Positions 20,068 through 30,900 of a stretch of 64,000 nucleotides of DNA are shown here, piece by piece (position 1 is the first letter of the stretch; every line of letters starts with the position of its first letter). A program made the translations under genes and the position numbers. The notes beneath the pieces were generated by a model. The model saw only the letters and a list, made by a program, of their open reading frames with translations, was not told where the DNA came from and made no database searches. Origin of the DNA: Caenorhabditis elegans (lineage: Eukaryota; Nematoda; Chromadorea; Rhabditida; Rhabditidae); NCBI RefSeq assembly GCF_000002985.6, contig NC_003284.9, forward strand, positions 9,176,001-9,240,000, read 5' to 3'.

Positions 20068-22686
20068 ATGGCATCAACGTCGAACAATCAACATCAATCC
20101 GAGGCGCCTCCGACTGAGACTCCGACCCTTACGACGAGTCCCACTACGAGCCCTCAACGCCTTCCCCAACGGAACGCCAGATCATTCGCCAAGGCAACCA
20201 GCCTTGGACAGAGACTGGTCGGGCCACTTAAGAGCTACATTACCAGCTCCGTCAACCACGGAAATCGGTGCCTAGGAAACGTCACTCAACATCTGACGAA
20301 ATACTTCCACGCCGATTCCGTGTCTCCAATTACCGAGACTAGTCTCAACAATGCCGAATACATACTTCGTAAAGGAGAAGCTTACATCGATAGACTCGAA
20401 AAGCTGAACCAATACACTCAAGAAAAGTACAAGGACGTTGAATTCCAAGAATCTCCTGAAAAAGAGAGATTCCAAAGAGAAGTCGCCCAGCTTCTTGTAG
20501 ACATCAAGCCGGAAGTGGTACTTGTTAACCTAAAAATGGAAGTCCACAAACTTCGCACGGCTCTCGAGCAAGCAAACCGGGTGCTCTCTCCAAAAAATAC
20601 TAGCGGCTACGTCTTCTCCGACTTTAACACGGGTCCCTTCAGCTCTGATTCCGAGGCGGAACAAACCGTCAGAAATCAACATAAAAGCCCAACGCCACCG
20701 GCCACTGCCCCAGGCGCAACTGCTAACACCTCGGCTACTTCAACTCCAGACCTCTCCACTATTAGCTCGGAAGCCAACGCTCACCTTAATTCAGAGTACC
20801 CACACACGGACTCGTTAGCATCAGAGCTAGTGCGCACGACTGAGCAGTTCAAAGCACTGGAGAGAAGAAACGAAGAGCTGAGGTGCATTGCGGACCTGGA
20901 CAAACAGACCATTGCTCACCTCCAAGATCGTTGCACAGCTCAACAACAAGAGAAAGAGGAAAGCATTCGCCAAGGCGAGAGAGAGCGGGAGGAATACCGT
21001 AAATATATCAAAGAGAGAACAAAGGACGAACGCATCGCAGAGATGAAAAGAGAATCAGCGGCGACGGCTATTCCAAACATGGTCACAGAACCGCAACATC
21101 AACCACCAATCATGGTAACGCAGCCACATCCATGCTCAAATTATGAAGCAAATCAATGGAGAGCTCAGAGACCAGAGGAAGTTGAGAGTGATGCGGCCAT
21201 GATTGCAAGAATGTTTGCGTCAAGCCAAGATCGCATGACAGCTGACATCTCTAAAGTACTCGGCGAACAAACAGCTACTCTAAAAGCCATCGCGCTCCAA
21301 GTCAAACATAACTCTGATCGCCTTGACGACAAGGAGCTGAATGGCGACGAAGCAGAATACGATGCAGCCTGCGCTCTCGAACAACGCGCTCAAGAAGCGA
21401 CAAACCAAAAGCCCAAAGAGGCAGAAGTGGAAAAGCTCTTGGAACAGCGTTCGACACATAGAATGAATTACAAGATGGCGATGGAATACCTAATTTCATT
21501 CAACGGCTCTCAAAATTCCAACTTCAGTCAATTCTACAGTATGTTCAACAGCACTGTGATGAACAATAAAGACATTGGAGACGAAACCAAACTAGCCATC
21601 TTGATTTCAAAACTGGAAGGAGACGCTAGAAAGTGCATCGCAGAGATCAGCGAACCTTCTTTGGCGATTGAGACAACACTCGAGTGCTTAGAGACGGTAT
21701 ACGGAAAAAGCGATACGAAACGAAGCTTACTCCAAAAGTTTAAAGCTCTTCCGTTCCACCCGTCCGATCCCAAGCAAATGAAACTCGACCTCATGAGCCA
21801 CAAGAATCTAGCATACAAGCTATGCATCCAAGGTTTGGGAAAAGATGACGACAGGATCACCATCGAAATTCTTGATAAATTGCCACACATTATGAGAACC
21901 AGAGTCTCGGAGCACTACTCACGTCTATCGGCGAAGGGTAATGTAACAGCAGTTCTTATGTATCAATACATCTCTGAATTAATCGATGGCTGGCAAGTCG
22001 AAATCGAAAACTCCACTCACCACGGAGCGTACAGAAACAATAACACCATGCACGAGTTGAGAACCCCACGAGCCGCAATCGCCCTTCACGGCAATGCCTA
22101 TGCGGGACCAACTCCACAAAATGGTCAATACAATCAGAATCTGGGAGGGAATAGTAACAACTACACTCCGGCCCCATACAACAGCCAGAAGCAGCCGGGG
22201 GGCCAAGGGTCCAGAATCTCACTACCCAAGGTGTATGATGCACAGCTTTTCAAAGAGCAGTTCAAGGACCCAATTACTGGATCTATGCTCCCAGGTTATT
22301 ACAGGCCAGGCGAAGGAGTCCAGTTGGACATAATCCACAGAACCTTCCCCCTGAATGACGAGACGTCCAAGTTCCCTTGCACGCTCTGCAAAGGCTCGCA
22401 CAACCCATTGCGCTGTGGTCTGACCAGCTGGGAATTCAGAAACGCGATAGAGATGACTCGACGTTGTCCAATCTGCACATTCAAACATAGAATCGAGAAT
22501 TGTACTTCCCAATTCAAATGTGCGTACTGCAGTGGACTCCATCACACTGGAGGATGCCCGCGAAAAGAGCATTACAGAGATGTGAAAAACTACCCGGAAG
22601 GAGCCCGTCCTATCCTGCAGTTTTTTTGTGACTTGTTTAAACCAAAAGGGTCCCAATCCAAAACCAACTCCACCAACTCTCAATAA
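20068..22686 (+). CDS. Gag polyprotein of the BEL/Pao element
   Basis: About 872 residues from the first ATG; the frame is open from 20026. The N-terminal third is Ser/Thr/Pro-rich with a coiled-coil-like Glu/Arg/Lys stretch near residues 260-340. A helical core around residues 470-650, including FNGSQNSNFSQFYSMF and ISKLEGDARKCI, matches the DUF1759 gag domain of Pao elements. At the C-terminus are three cysteine knuckle units: CTLCKGSHNPLRC, CPICTFKHRIENC and CAYCSGLHHTGGC (about residues 770-832), which would bind the genomic RNA. The stop at 22686 overlaps the protease frame, which is shifted by one base, so gag and pol are not in one frame here. Confidence 0.9.
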   Translation: MASTSNNQHQSEAPPTETPTLTTSPTTSPQRLPQRNARSFAKATSLGQRLVGPLKSYITSSVNHGNRCLGNVTQHLTKYFHADSVSPITETSLNNAEYILRKGEAYIDRLEKLNQYTQEKYKDVEFQESPEKERFQREVAQLLVDIKPEVVLVNLKMEVHKLRTALEQANRVLSPKNTSGYVFSDFNTGPFSSDSEAEQTVRNQHKSPTPPATAPGATANTSATSTPDLSTISSEANAHLNSEYPHTDSLASELVRTTEQFKALERRNEELRCIADLDKQTIAHLQDRCTAQQQEKEESIRQGEREREEYRKYIKERTKDERIAEMKRESAATAIPNMVTEPQHQPPIMVTQPHPCSNYEANQWRAQRPEEVESDAAMIARMFASSQDRMTADISKVLGEQTATLKAIALQVKHNSDRLDDKELNGDEAEYDAACALEQRAQEATNQKPKEAEVEKLLEQRSTHRMNYKMAMEYLISFNGSQNSNFSQFYSMFNSTVMNNKDIGDETKLAILISKLEGDARKCIAEISEPSLAIETTLECLETVYGKSDTKRSLLQKFKALPFHPSDPKQMKLDLMSHKNLAYKLCIQGLGKDDDRITIEILDKLPHIMRTRVSEHYSRLSAKGNVTAVLMYQYISELIDGWQVEIENSTHHGAYRNNNTMHELRTPRAAIALHGNAYAGPTPQNGQYNQNLGGNSNNYTPAPYNSQKQPGGQGSRISLPKVYDAQLFKEQFKDPITGSMLPGYYRPGEGVQLDIIHRTFPLNDETSKFPCTLCKGSHNPLRCGLTSWEFRNAIEMTRRCPICTFKHRIENCTSQFKCAYCSGLHHTGGCPRKEHYRDVKNYPEGARPILQFFCDLFKPKGSQSKTNSTNSQ

Positions 22687-23458
22687 GGCATTTCCGGCAG
22701 GCACGGAGACGAATGTACCGAGCTCCGTGTCACAAGCTGACTTGCCAACAGCACTCCAATACTGTACCATTAGTTCCTCTCAATCCGTTTCAATCTCTAG
22801 TAAAAATCGTTCCAATGTTGTTACTTCTAACCCTATTGCCACAGGCAACCCAGTTTCTATTGTTCCAAACTCACTAAATAAACCTAACAAGGTTACATTC
22901 TTGTCCTGCTACCCTGAGCCACCCAGCCCTGAAGCTATTCGCGAGCACACAGCGCTCGTGGCCAGAGATAAACCCCATAACTTCATTCATATCGAACACC
23001 GTCCAGACGAACGGCTAACATTTATGTGCCTGACGCTGGAACATGGCGAACCGCTCATCGCACTAGTAGATTCAGGGGCTACAATCTCACTCATCGGTCA
23101 CAAACGCGCAAGCGAACTTCAGCTGGAAATAGTCATCTCAGTTACGATGACTATGAACGGTTTCAATGGCAGGGCAACTTCAATCTCAAATATTTACCCA
23201 ATTTCTGTAAAACTCAGAAATTCCTCAAATTGTGCAAGATTCTTTATCACGGGTCTCGATAACATGCCAACAACTTCATTCACTGCACCGAAATTTTCGG
23301 CAGATGATCAAGCATTCCTGTTGGAAAACGGTATTAACCCATACGAGATCCAAGCACAAAAAAGATTAAACGGGCTCCCGATGGAGGCTGTTCTTGGTAG
23401 TGACGTCATCGCGTGGCTAGAAAGTGACGCCCACACCAAGCGATACCTATTACCATAA
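22628..23458 (+). CDS. Protease-region ORF of the element (pol 5' part)
   Basis: Open frame overlapping the end of gag, +1 relative to it. A Ser/Asn-rich linker leads to the retropepsin active-site motif LVDSGATISLIG near residue 146. This cleaves the polyprotein in related elements. The TAA at 23456 is in frame with the following reverse-transcriptase ORF. Coding-like sequence continues after it to a second in-frame TAA at 23543, so the stops look like damage rather than the natural end. Whether the +1 shift from gag is programmed or mutational cannot be told from one copy. Confidence 0.85.
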   Translation: MTCLNQKGPNPKPTPPTLNKAFPAGTETNVPSSVSQADLPTALQYCTISSSQSVSISSKNRSNVVTSNPIATGNPVSIVPNSLNKPNKVTFLSCYPEPPSPEAIREHTALVARDKPHNFIHIEHRPDERLTFMCLTLEHGEPLIALVDSGATISLIGHKRASELQLEIVISVTMTMNGFNGRATSISNIYPISVKLRNSSNCARFFITGLDNMPTTSFTAPKFSADDQAFLLENGINPYEIQAQKRLNGLPMEAVLGSDVIAWLESDAHTKRYLLP

Positions 23459-23545
23459 AAACGCGTTCTACAAGACACGATAATAGGTTACATAGTCCAT
23501 CCTCCACCGGTCCTGGTAATCTATACCAACGAGCCGAGTCTTTAA

Positions 23546-25702
23546 GACCGAGCTGACGAAAATTGTGCAAATCTCATGGTTGCTAACACGCTTCTAACAG
23601 GCGAGGAAACTGAAGATTTGCTCACCAAGCTGGTCAATCAGATTGAGCAGTCCTGGAAGCTAGAAAATCTGGGAATCGAAGAGATCTCAGTTGCAGAAAA
23701 TTCCAAAAAGACGGCTCTCGATTTGCAAGCCGAGTTCGATAGAACAATAAGGTACAACAGCGACGGCGAACTCGAAGTTGCGCTACCGTACAACGGCAAT
23801 CAAAACCGCTTGAGAAGCAACTTCAAAATTGCCCACAAAGGATTGGAAATCTTGTACATCAACCTGACCAAGAGTCAGAAATCCAACATCATGGATCAGT
23901 ACGATGCAGTGATCAAAGATCAACTATCTGCGGGCATTGTCGAGCGAGTCTGGCCTAACATGATCGGAGCTGACGATGTGAAATACTATATGCCTCACAG
24001 AGCAGTTATCAAAGAGACTTCCAACACCACTAAGCTTCGCATTGTGCTCGACGCATCAAGTCCACCTGGACCGGAACCATCTCTAAATGACTGCCTGTAT
24101 GCAGGGGATAATTTGGTAACTCCACTCTATGGAATCCTCCTCAGAGGACGTATCTACCCGTATGTGGTCGTAGCCGATATTGAAAAGGCCTTCCACCAGG
24201 TAAGACTTCAAGAAGAGTTCAGGAACGCCACTTTATTCCTTTGGCTCAAAGACATCACCAAGCCCCCAACTCCAGACAATATCTGTACGTATCGGTTCAC
24301 TCGGATCCCATTCGGAGTGGCAAGTAGTCCATGGTTGTTGGCAGCCTCAATTCTCCACTTCCTAGACCGCAACCCCAATCCATTAAACCAACGCGTTCGT
24401 GAAAATCTCTATGTTGACAATTGTCTCATTGGTACCTTCGATAAATCTGAAATCACAGAGATCATTAAAAACTCGAAAGACATATTCATGAAAATGAAAA
24501 TGAATCTGAGAGAGTACGTGACTAACTCAGAAGAGCACATGGCTGCCATCGAAGTGGAAGATCAGGCAAAACACAGAGTTATCAAGCTCCTCGGTTGCGA
24601 ATGGGATTCCCATGAGGATATCGATACGCTATCAGTAGCTCTCGCAGTACTTGACATTGATCACCCAACTAAGAGACAAGTCGCGTCAAAGATGGCGGAG
24701 ACATTCGATCCTCTTGGCCTGATAACACCACTCATCGTGTCGTTCAAACGATTAATGCAAAACTTGTGGCGCAATCCCATGAAATGGAACGATCGTATTC
24801 CAAAAGAGCTACTAGCAGACTGGAAAACTATTCAAGCCGCATTCATGGATACCAAGATCACCGTCCCGAGAAGAATAAGCATTTTTGATGATCCCCCAGA
24901 GGAGATTCAACTACTAATGTTCTCGGACGCATCCACGGACATCTATGCAACGGCTGCATACGTTCAGTACTCTTACAAGTCTCGGAAACCAGTAACTCGC
25001 CTACTCACTAGCAAAAGCAAAATCAGATCGGCAAAAAACGAGATGTGGACTATCCCTAAACTCGAGCTTCTTGGGATCGAATGCTCCTCCAATCTAGCCA
25101 GAACAATCATTGCTGAACTAGGCACATTGGCCACGAAGATCAAGAAAGTTCGACTATTCACAGATAGCGCATGCGCTCTGTACTGGATTCTCTCCAACAA
25201 GACCACAAGAGTCTGGGTAGCAAACAGGGTGTCACAGATTCAAGCAAATCAAAAGATTCTTGAAGAATGTGGAATTGAAACATCACTCCATCACTGTCCA
25301 ACCAAAGAGAATCCCGCAGACCTTGCCACTCGTGGAATGACTTCTACCGAGCTCCAAGCGAGTACCTTCTGGTTAAACGGCCCAGCGTTTCTGGAACGAC
25401 CACAGTCAGAATGGCCGTGCAAAATTGAAGGACAGGTAAAATGCCGAGTTGAATTCGAACAATTGGTCTACTCTGAGATCTTGGATCCGAAGAATCCAAA
25501 GACCAAGAAAGATAAAAAAGAGCCAATTAAATCAATCATTCCAAGAGCTGAACTCTTGTTGCGTGAAATGCAAAAAGGTGTTCGGAATGCCATATCCCTA
25601 CCCGAATACCAAACAGCTTCCAGGATGCCGAACGGAGCCGTCGAAACCATTCGCAAAAGTTGGTCTGGATTACCTTGGTCCAGTCGAGTATCTCCGAGAT
25701 GA
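23546..25702 (+). CDS. Reverse transcriptase and RNase H ORF
   Basis: Same frame as the protease ORF, after two in-frame stops; first ATG at 23576. RT motifs include VVADIEKAFHQV, FGVASSPWLL and the catalytic box YVDN at about 24410-24421, where the usual YVDD second aspartate is Asn. Such a variant may be normal in some BEL lineages, so loss of activity is not certain. An RNase H/Pao region follows (FSDASTDIYATAAYVQ; LFTDSACALYWI). Downstream the frame loses homology near 25555-25580, where integrase coding continues in another frame, marking a frameshift and probable deletion. Confidence 0.9.
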   Translation, partial: DRADENCANLMVANTLLTGEETEDLLTKLVNQIEQSWKLENLGIEEISVAENSKKTALDLQAEFDRTIRYNSDGELEVALPYNGNQNRLRSNFKIAHKGLEILYINLTKSQKSNIMDQYDAVIKDQLSAGIVERVWPNMIGADDVKYYMPHRAVIKETSNTTKLRIVLDASSPPGPEPSLNDCLYAGDNLVTPLYGILLRGRIYPYVVVADIEKAFHQVRLQEEFRNATLFLWLKDITKPPTPDNICTYRFTRIPFGVASSPWLLAASILHFLDRNPNPLNQRVRENLYVDNCLIGTFDKSEITEIIKNSKDIFMKMKMNLREYVTNSEEHMAAIEVEDQAKHRVIKLLGCEWDSHEDIDTLSVALAVLDIDHPTKRQVASKMAETFDPLGLITPLIVSFKRLMQNLWRNPMKWNDRIPKELLADWKTIQAAFMDTKITVPRRISIFDDPPEEIQLLMFSDASTDIYATAAYVQYSYKSRKPVTRLLTSKSKIRSAKNEMWTIPKLELLGIECSSNLARTIIAELGTLATKIKKVRLFTDSACALYWILSNKTTRVWVANRVSQIQANQKILEECGIETSLHHCPTKENPADLATRGMTSTELQASTFWLNGPAFLERPQSEWPCKIEGQVKCRVEFEQLVYSEILDPKNPKTKKDKKEPIKSIIPRAELLLREMQKGVRNAISLPEYQTASRMPNGAVETIRKSWSGLPWSSRVSPR

Positions 25703-25949
25703 TCAAGAGTCACTCGGTAAGGCATATGTCCTGCTTTATACGTGCCTAGTCACTCGTGCCGCAGTCTTAAGAGTTGTGCCCGACGCTACAACAGAATCCT
25801 ACCTCATGGCTCTTCGAACGATTTTCCATCAAGTCGGCGTGCCCTCTGAGGTACACTCTGATAACGCGGCCATCTTCAAGCTCGGCGCAAAAATGACGAA
25901 CGACGATCGAGGCAGGGAGGGGTTTATGAAAGAATCGTTGGACTACTGA
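25557..25949 (+). pseudogene. Integrase fragment 1 (frame-shifted, zinc-binding domain mostly lost)
   Basis: Coding resumes with the second half of the zinc-binding motif (CVKC) and a YPNTKQLP segment. It continues into the catalytic core with GLDYLGP (first Asp) and HSDNAAIF (second Asp). The histidine part of the HHCC domain is absent, so a deletion joins RNase H to this point. The frame ends at 25949 in out-of-register sequence. Confidence 0.8.
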
Positions 25950-26743
25950 AACATCAAATTCACAAGATTTGCGGTGATCAAAAACTCGATTTCTTCAGCT
26001 TACAATACGTCGTATCGAGTGCTCAGGCTATGATCAACAATAGACCTTTGGTTGCTCACGCACGTTCTCCAAACGACATGATCGCCTTACGTCCAATGGA
26101 CTTCATGATCCCAGGAGTCATGATCGAAACTCCAAGAACGCCGGCCGACAGTCCCACCACTAGCACGACTGAAATCCGTACCCGAGCCCATCTGGAAAAA
26201 TTCGAATCAGCCCTGGAGCGTCTATGGACCATCTGGACATTTGGAGTCATGCTCATTCTGCGTGAAGTTTCGCACAAGCACAAAAGATGCTGCGATCCGA
26301 AACCGGAAGTTGGAGACGTCGTGATCATCAATACGAACTACGTCAGTCGCCACAGATGGCCCCTAGCCTTAGTAGTGCAAGTAAATCAATCTAAACGAGA
26401 CGGTGAAATCAGAACGGCAGTCGTGCGGTGCAAAGGAAAACTGTACAAAAGGTCAGTCTGTCAGCTCATCCCACTGGAGACGAGCCGCCAGGACATTCGA
26501 CACGGTACAGGACCTGACAACGACACTCCCGCCAACGACACCAACAACGACACGGACAAGGACACCGCTGGCAGCGACCAGTGCAGACCCTGCCCCACAC
26601 TGCCCACACCAGCACTCTTAGATTTCGAAAACTCACACTTTGCGCGGCGTTCCCAGCCCAAATTCTCCCGAACATCGGTGAAGAACCTAGAGATATCACT
26701 CTGGATAGGTGGAAATCACACGAAGCTATTGGGTCTGAGATAG
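25917..26743 (+). pseudogene. Integrase fragment 2 and C-terminal region
   Basis: A second shift near 25910 moves the integrase to another frame, where VYERIVGLLKHQIH supplies the third catalytic residue (Glu). A segment normally lying between the second Asp and this Glu is missing. Downstream comes the conserved element-type C-terminal region (NNRPLVAHARSPND; VGDVVIINTNYVSRHRWPLA). The frame closes at 26743, and a third overlapping frame (26581-27045) with acidic coding-like content runs into the LTR. Confidence 0.75.
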
Positions 26744-26991
26744 ATGATTTTGAAGGACCCGACTACGATACTAACAATCCACTCTTCCACGAAGATGGGG
26801 AGGCTGAAGACAGACCAGTTGAGTACGTGGACCCCATCACGGCGATCCCCGAGATAGCTTACGACAACGCAGAGACCAGACTGCCACAAGGTCGTACTAG
26901 AGAATATCTCGGTCGAAAAGCTAAGGCCCCGTACATCAACTACAATCACGCCGAGATTACTCGCGTCTTGTCGGATCCTTCACCCCCGGAA

Positions 26992-27639
26992 TGTTGTCGA
27001 TTCCCCGTAATCCCTCAGGAATCTCTCAACCTAAAGGACTTTTAGGACTGAGAGCTTGGCTCCCTCACTCACCAGCTCCCAGTCGTCCTTTATTTCCCAA
27101 TTTAGCTATGTGTGTTTTCCCCCAAATCCATTATTCAAAAAGCCGCCATTCTGTCCAGATGCAAACGCGCCCCACTAAACGCCGTGCAGCGTTATGGCGG
27201 AGTATCGTTTGCGCGGTACAGATGATTCGGTTTTTATAGTAAAGCGATACAGATTAACTCTTCCTTCTACTTTTTCCGAAATATATATTTTTTAATGAGT
27301 TTTTCCATATTTTCTCATTCCATAAATTCGTGTGGACACAGATCCACACGATCCGGTCCTTTTTTGCCCGTTTGCACGTCTTCAAGTCCAATTCCAACGT
27401 CAATCCCTAAATTTGGGCCTAAAATATAATTTATTTTCATACTTTCTTTATTATATTCAATCCACCCAAAACAACGGGAATGGATAAATAAACTTGAATT
27501 CGTGTAATAATTGTGTTCTGTTATTGAATCCTCACAACATTCTTATCCGCGCGTCCTTCGACATTATGCTCCGAGTCCATCCGCGCGAATTGACCGTCAG
27601 TGGGTTTCCGACTCCCTTCGATTAGCTGACGTGTCAACA
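26992..27639 (+). repeat. Right LTR
   Basis: 648 bp, 646 identical to the left LTR. No clear polypurine tract lies directly upstream (the bases before it are CACCCCCGGAA), which is unusual for a complete element. Confidence 0.95.
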
Positions 27640-27644
27640 AAGTT
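27640..27644. repeat. Right target-site duplication
   Basis: AAGTT, identical to 15182-15186. Confidence 0.9.
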
Positions 27645-27990
27645 CGCTTTTCTTATACCACTCAAAATTAACCGTCCTACAATGTCCAGTTCCATTAACC
27701 TTGACACGTCACAAATGTAAGTTGTTTTATAGGTGTTTTCTTTGCAGGATAGTATCGCAGAAAATAAAACCATCTCAGGACGTTAAGTTTTGTATAAAAG
27801 TTTAGCTTATATATTTTGTTGTAAGTAAATAAAAGTGTTCTGTTCTGCATTTAGACAAGAAAATAGTCATCAAAAAACTACAAACATAAGTTTGAAGTGT
27901 TTAACCGATTGCTCTTAGCCGCATTTCTGACATTGTTATTATCACTCACGAGTATTCTTTCTCGTGTTTTTAAACTTTTGAAAGTGAAAA

Positions 27991-30900
27991 ATGAGACCAA
28001 AAATATATTGCTCCTATGAGCCATTTGTCTTAATTGCAAGCCAGACAAGCTGCGCGGAATCACCACCATGTTCACATATATTTTGCTGGAGAAATTTCAA
28101 CTGTTTGATAGGTGAGTCAGTTTTCGTGAAGTTTTTTCTATACATTTTGGTAAATGATGTAAATAAAACATTCCTCAAATTTCAATTTTCTAAAAAAAGA
28201 AACAACGTGTAATAAGAGGAATTTGAAATAATTTGTTTGTTCAAGTTACATCCGAAACTTTATAAATTGGCCTATGTTCCCAGGGGGCATCGGGAGAGGG
28301 GCATTGCGTTTTGAAGGGGCATTGGGTCAAAGGGGGCATCCGTTCAAAAGGGACGTCGCAAAGAGTTTTTGTAAATTTCAAGTAAACTTTATGAAACGCA
28401 AAATTTCATATTTTTTACAATTACTAAACAGTTCTTGATAATCTTTCCACAAAAAAATGTCGGAAAAGGTTCATAAGATCCCCCTTCATGATCTCGAAAA
28501 TCATCACCAACTCATCAGAAGATGACAGTAATACTTTTTTATTACATAGACAGCTTCATAAAGTTTACTTGAAATTTACACAGACTCTTCGCGACGTCCC
28601 TTTTGAACTGATTGGAACCTGTGCGAATTTAAACTGGTACCCGGACGGATGCTGCCTTCAAACGGATGCCCCCTTTGACCCAATGCCCCCTTAGAACGCG
28701 ATGCCCCCTGGGAACATAGGTCTTATGAATCTTACACTCAAAACTACTGATCGAAAAATATACTTGCACTCTCTATTAGACTCTCACTCAAAATGTTCAA
28801 TTGAGTGTTCATACAAACAATACTATTTGAGACAAAACGGTAATGAGTACCGGTTACAAGAATATATACATTTTTTAAAATCAATTTTCCGGTCGAAAAA
28901 ACACCTGAAAATATTACAACCCACGTACTGTAAATATTGATATTAGTCTCCAGCTATTTGTTCCCGATTTCTGAACAGTCAGCCCTCTCTTTTGCTCATT
29001 AAATATACTCAATAATTATTTGCATTACTATTTTTTACTCATTCAATTGAGAAATGTGTGTAGTACTTGACAAAAGGAAACCTCACGAGTGATCGAAAGA
29101 AGAAAAAAGGTGAGAAGATAAAAACGAAGAATCTTTTATCCGCACCTATTTGAAACATTTTTGTCTTATCTCTACACCCCATGTATGTATCTTCTTTTCG
29201 TTTTTCAAAAATTTCACTATGACAAGATATGTTATACGAAGCACTTCTGTTTATTGGAGAAAATGTGAATGATATATAGTTTTATTTTTTTATTTTTTTG
29301 TTTCTAAATTTTCATTTAAATAGAAAACTATGAAACTGGTGTTTCAACTACTTACATTCTGTCTTTTTGTCTTTTTGGAATTTATTCGGGACAAAAAAAA
29401 TATTTTTCGGAAGGTTAGGTGAAATTGTCCTTGAAGACCTATGTTGCGGTAGTTGCAAATCAGGTTTCTACAAATTCCAACTTTTTTTGAACATAAAGAT
29501 TTCTTTCTTTTTTGTTGTTGTTTCTTAAACTTTTATTATCATTAGTTGTCGATATTTGAAGTTGTTGATAGTTGATATTTGAAAAGTTATTAAAAAATAA
29601 AGTTTTTTTTAAACACTGGGTTCCATAAAGATTTGTTTATTTTTACTTGTTTTCATTTCTTTTAAGTTGAACCAAATTGATACAAACGTCTCACAAGTAA
29701 GAGCTTACTTTCAAGGGTGAAATTGCATCAGTGCGCAGAAATTTTGTTTAATATTATAAAAACTTTTTTCAATTTCAAAACTGATTAATCCATTGCTACT
29801 GATCAAGTTTCAGGAAGATGACTTCTATTTATTTTTTTTTACTTTACTTTACTTTAATCTATTGTTTCACTTTTTCCAGCAATATTTATGGTTTCTTCAA
29901 ATAGAAACCAATGTCCAAGATAAATAAATAAAGTTCACAAAATACTAGAAAAGCAAATTGGTTTGGCTCTATTCGAAACTCTATCGTTTGTCTATCCAAG
30001 TAGCTGTTAGTCAGAATTAATGCGCCCCTTGAGACATTAGAAGAAAAAAGGACCTTTTGTCTTGATTGTTGTCCAGCTTCTCCGAGTTTACATACATTTT
30101 TGCGAGAGACCGAGAAAATCTTTGCTTAGTATTGTACATGTAAACGTGAAAAGAACTTTTCAATCAGTTAGAGTCAAAGATATTTGTTTTAAAATATAAT
30201 ACTGTTTTTTAATTAATATCATGGTTACTTGTATATTATATCCCTATTTTGAAAAAAGTTTGATTTCTCCTTAATTATTGCATGTAAATTAAAATTGGAA
30301 TCCATTTGTATCGTTAAGCTAAAAAAATGTATTATTCTATGCCAAAAAATTTAATATAAATATCACGTTTTTAATAAAAATTAATTGATTAATTCTTATT
30401 TATGTATATTGTAAAAATAATACTCAAGTACTTCTTTATTTTTAGGATTTCCATTGTCATATTTTTTTCCTTATGAATTCTATCGATACATTTTTTTGGA
30501 AGTTGTGTTCTGTTATTAGGCAATACTGCTCGAAAATAGTCATACAATTGCTGCTTGATTATTTCAAAAACAATTTTCTTTCATAATAGTGTTGAAATTT
30601 CTATTTACAGTCCTTATTCAACATACCTAGTGTTCACGACACATTTCAAAGTTTTTATTTACAGTCCTTATTCAACATACCTAGTGTTCACGACACATTT
30701 CAAAGTTTGAAACTAAAATGGGATTTTTCAAATGATAATTACGTTTTAAGTGATTATTTAAAAAATTGTCATGCTTCATTTCAAAAACGTATCACTCTCA
30801 CATTTTGCATTACTAAATTTTATTTTCAAATATGTGGCCCAAATCTTCGAAACACATTTTTTTGGTTTAAACTAAGCCTCCTTTTGAAATAGTAGAAAAT

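Larger units (their letters stand above)
15187..27639 (+). mobile_element. Complete BEL/Pao-type LTR retrotransposon (12.45 kb) with defective pol
   Basis: Two 648-bp LTRs beginning TGTTG and ending CAACA bound the element, and a 5-bp AAGTT duplication flanks it. Inside, in order, are a primer site complementary to tRNA-Gly, a tRNA-like module, a 25-bp hairpin, an intron-containing ORF, a gag ORF with a DUF1759-like core and cysteine knuckles, an aspartic protease, reverse transcriptase with RNase H, and integrase pieces. This order is typical of the BEL/Pao group except for the extra upstream gene. The LTRs differ at only two positions, pointing to a recent insertion, yet pol has in-frame stops, frameshifts and internal deletions. 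I cannot say which named C. elegans Cer family it belongs to. Confidence 0.95.

Noticed and set aside
28488..28940. Two short plus-strand ORFs in and after the palindrome
   Set aside because: The first lies within the foldback arm and the second lacks splice or start context.
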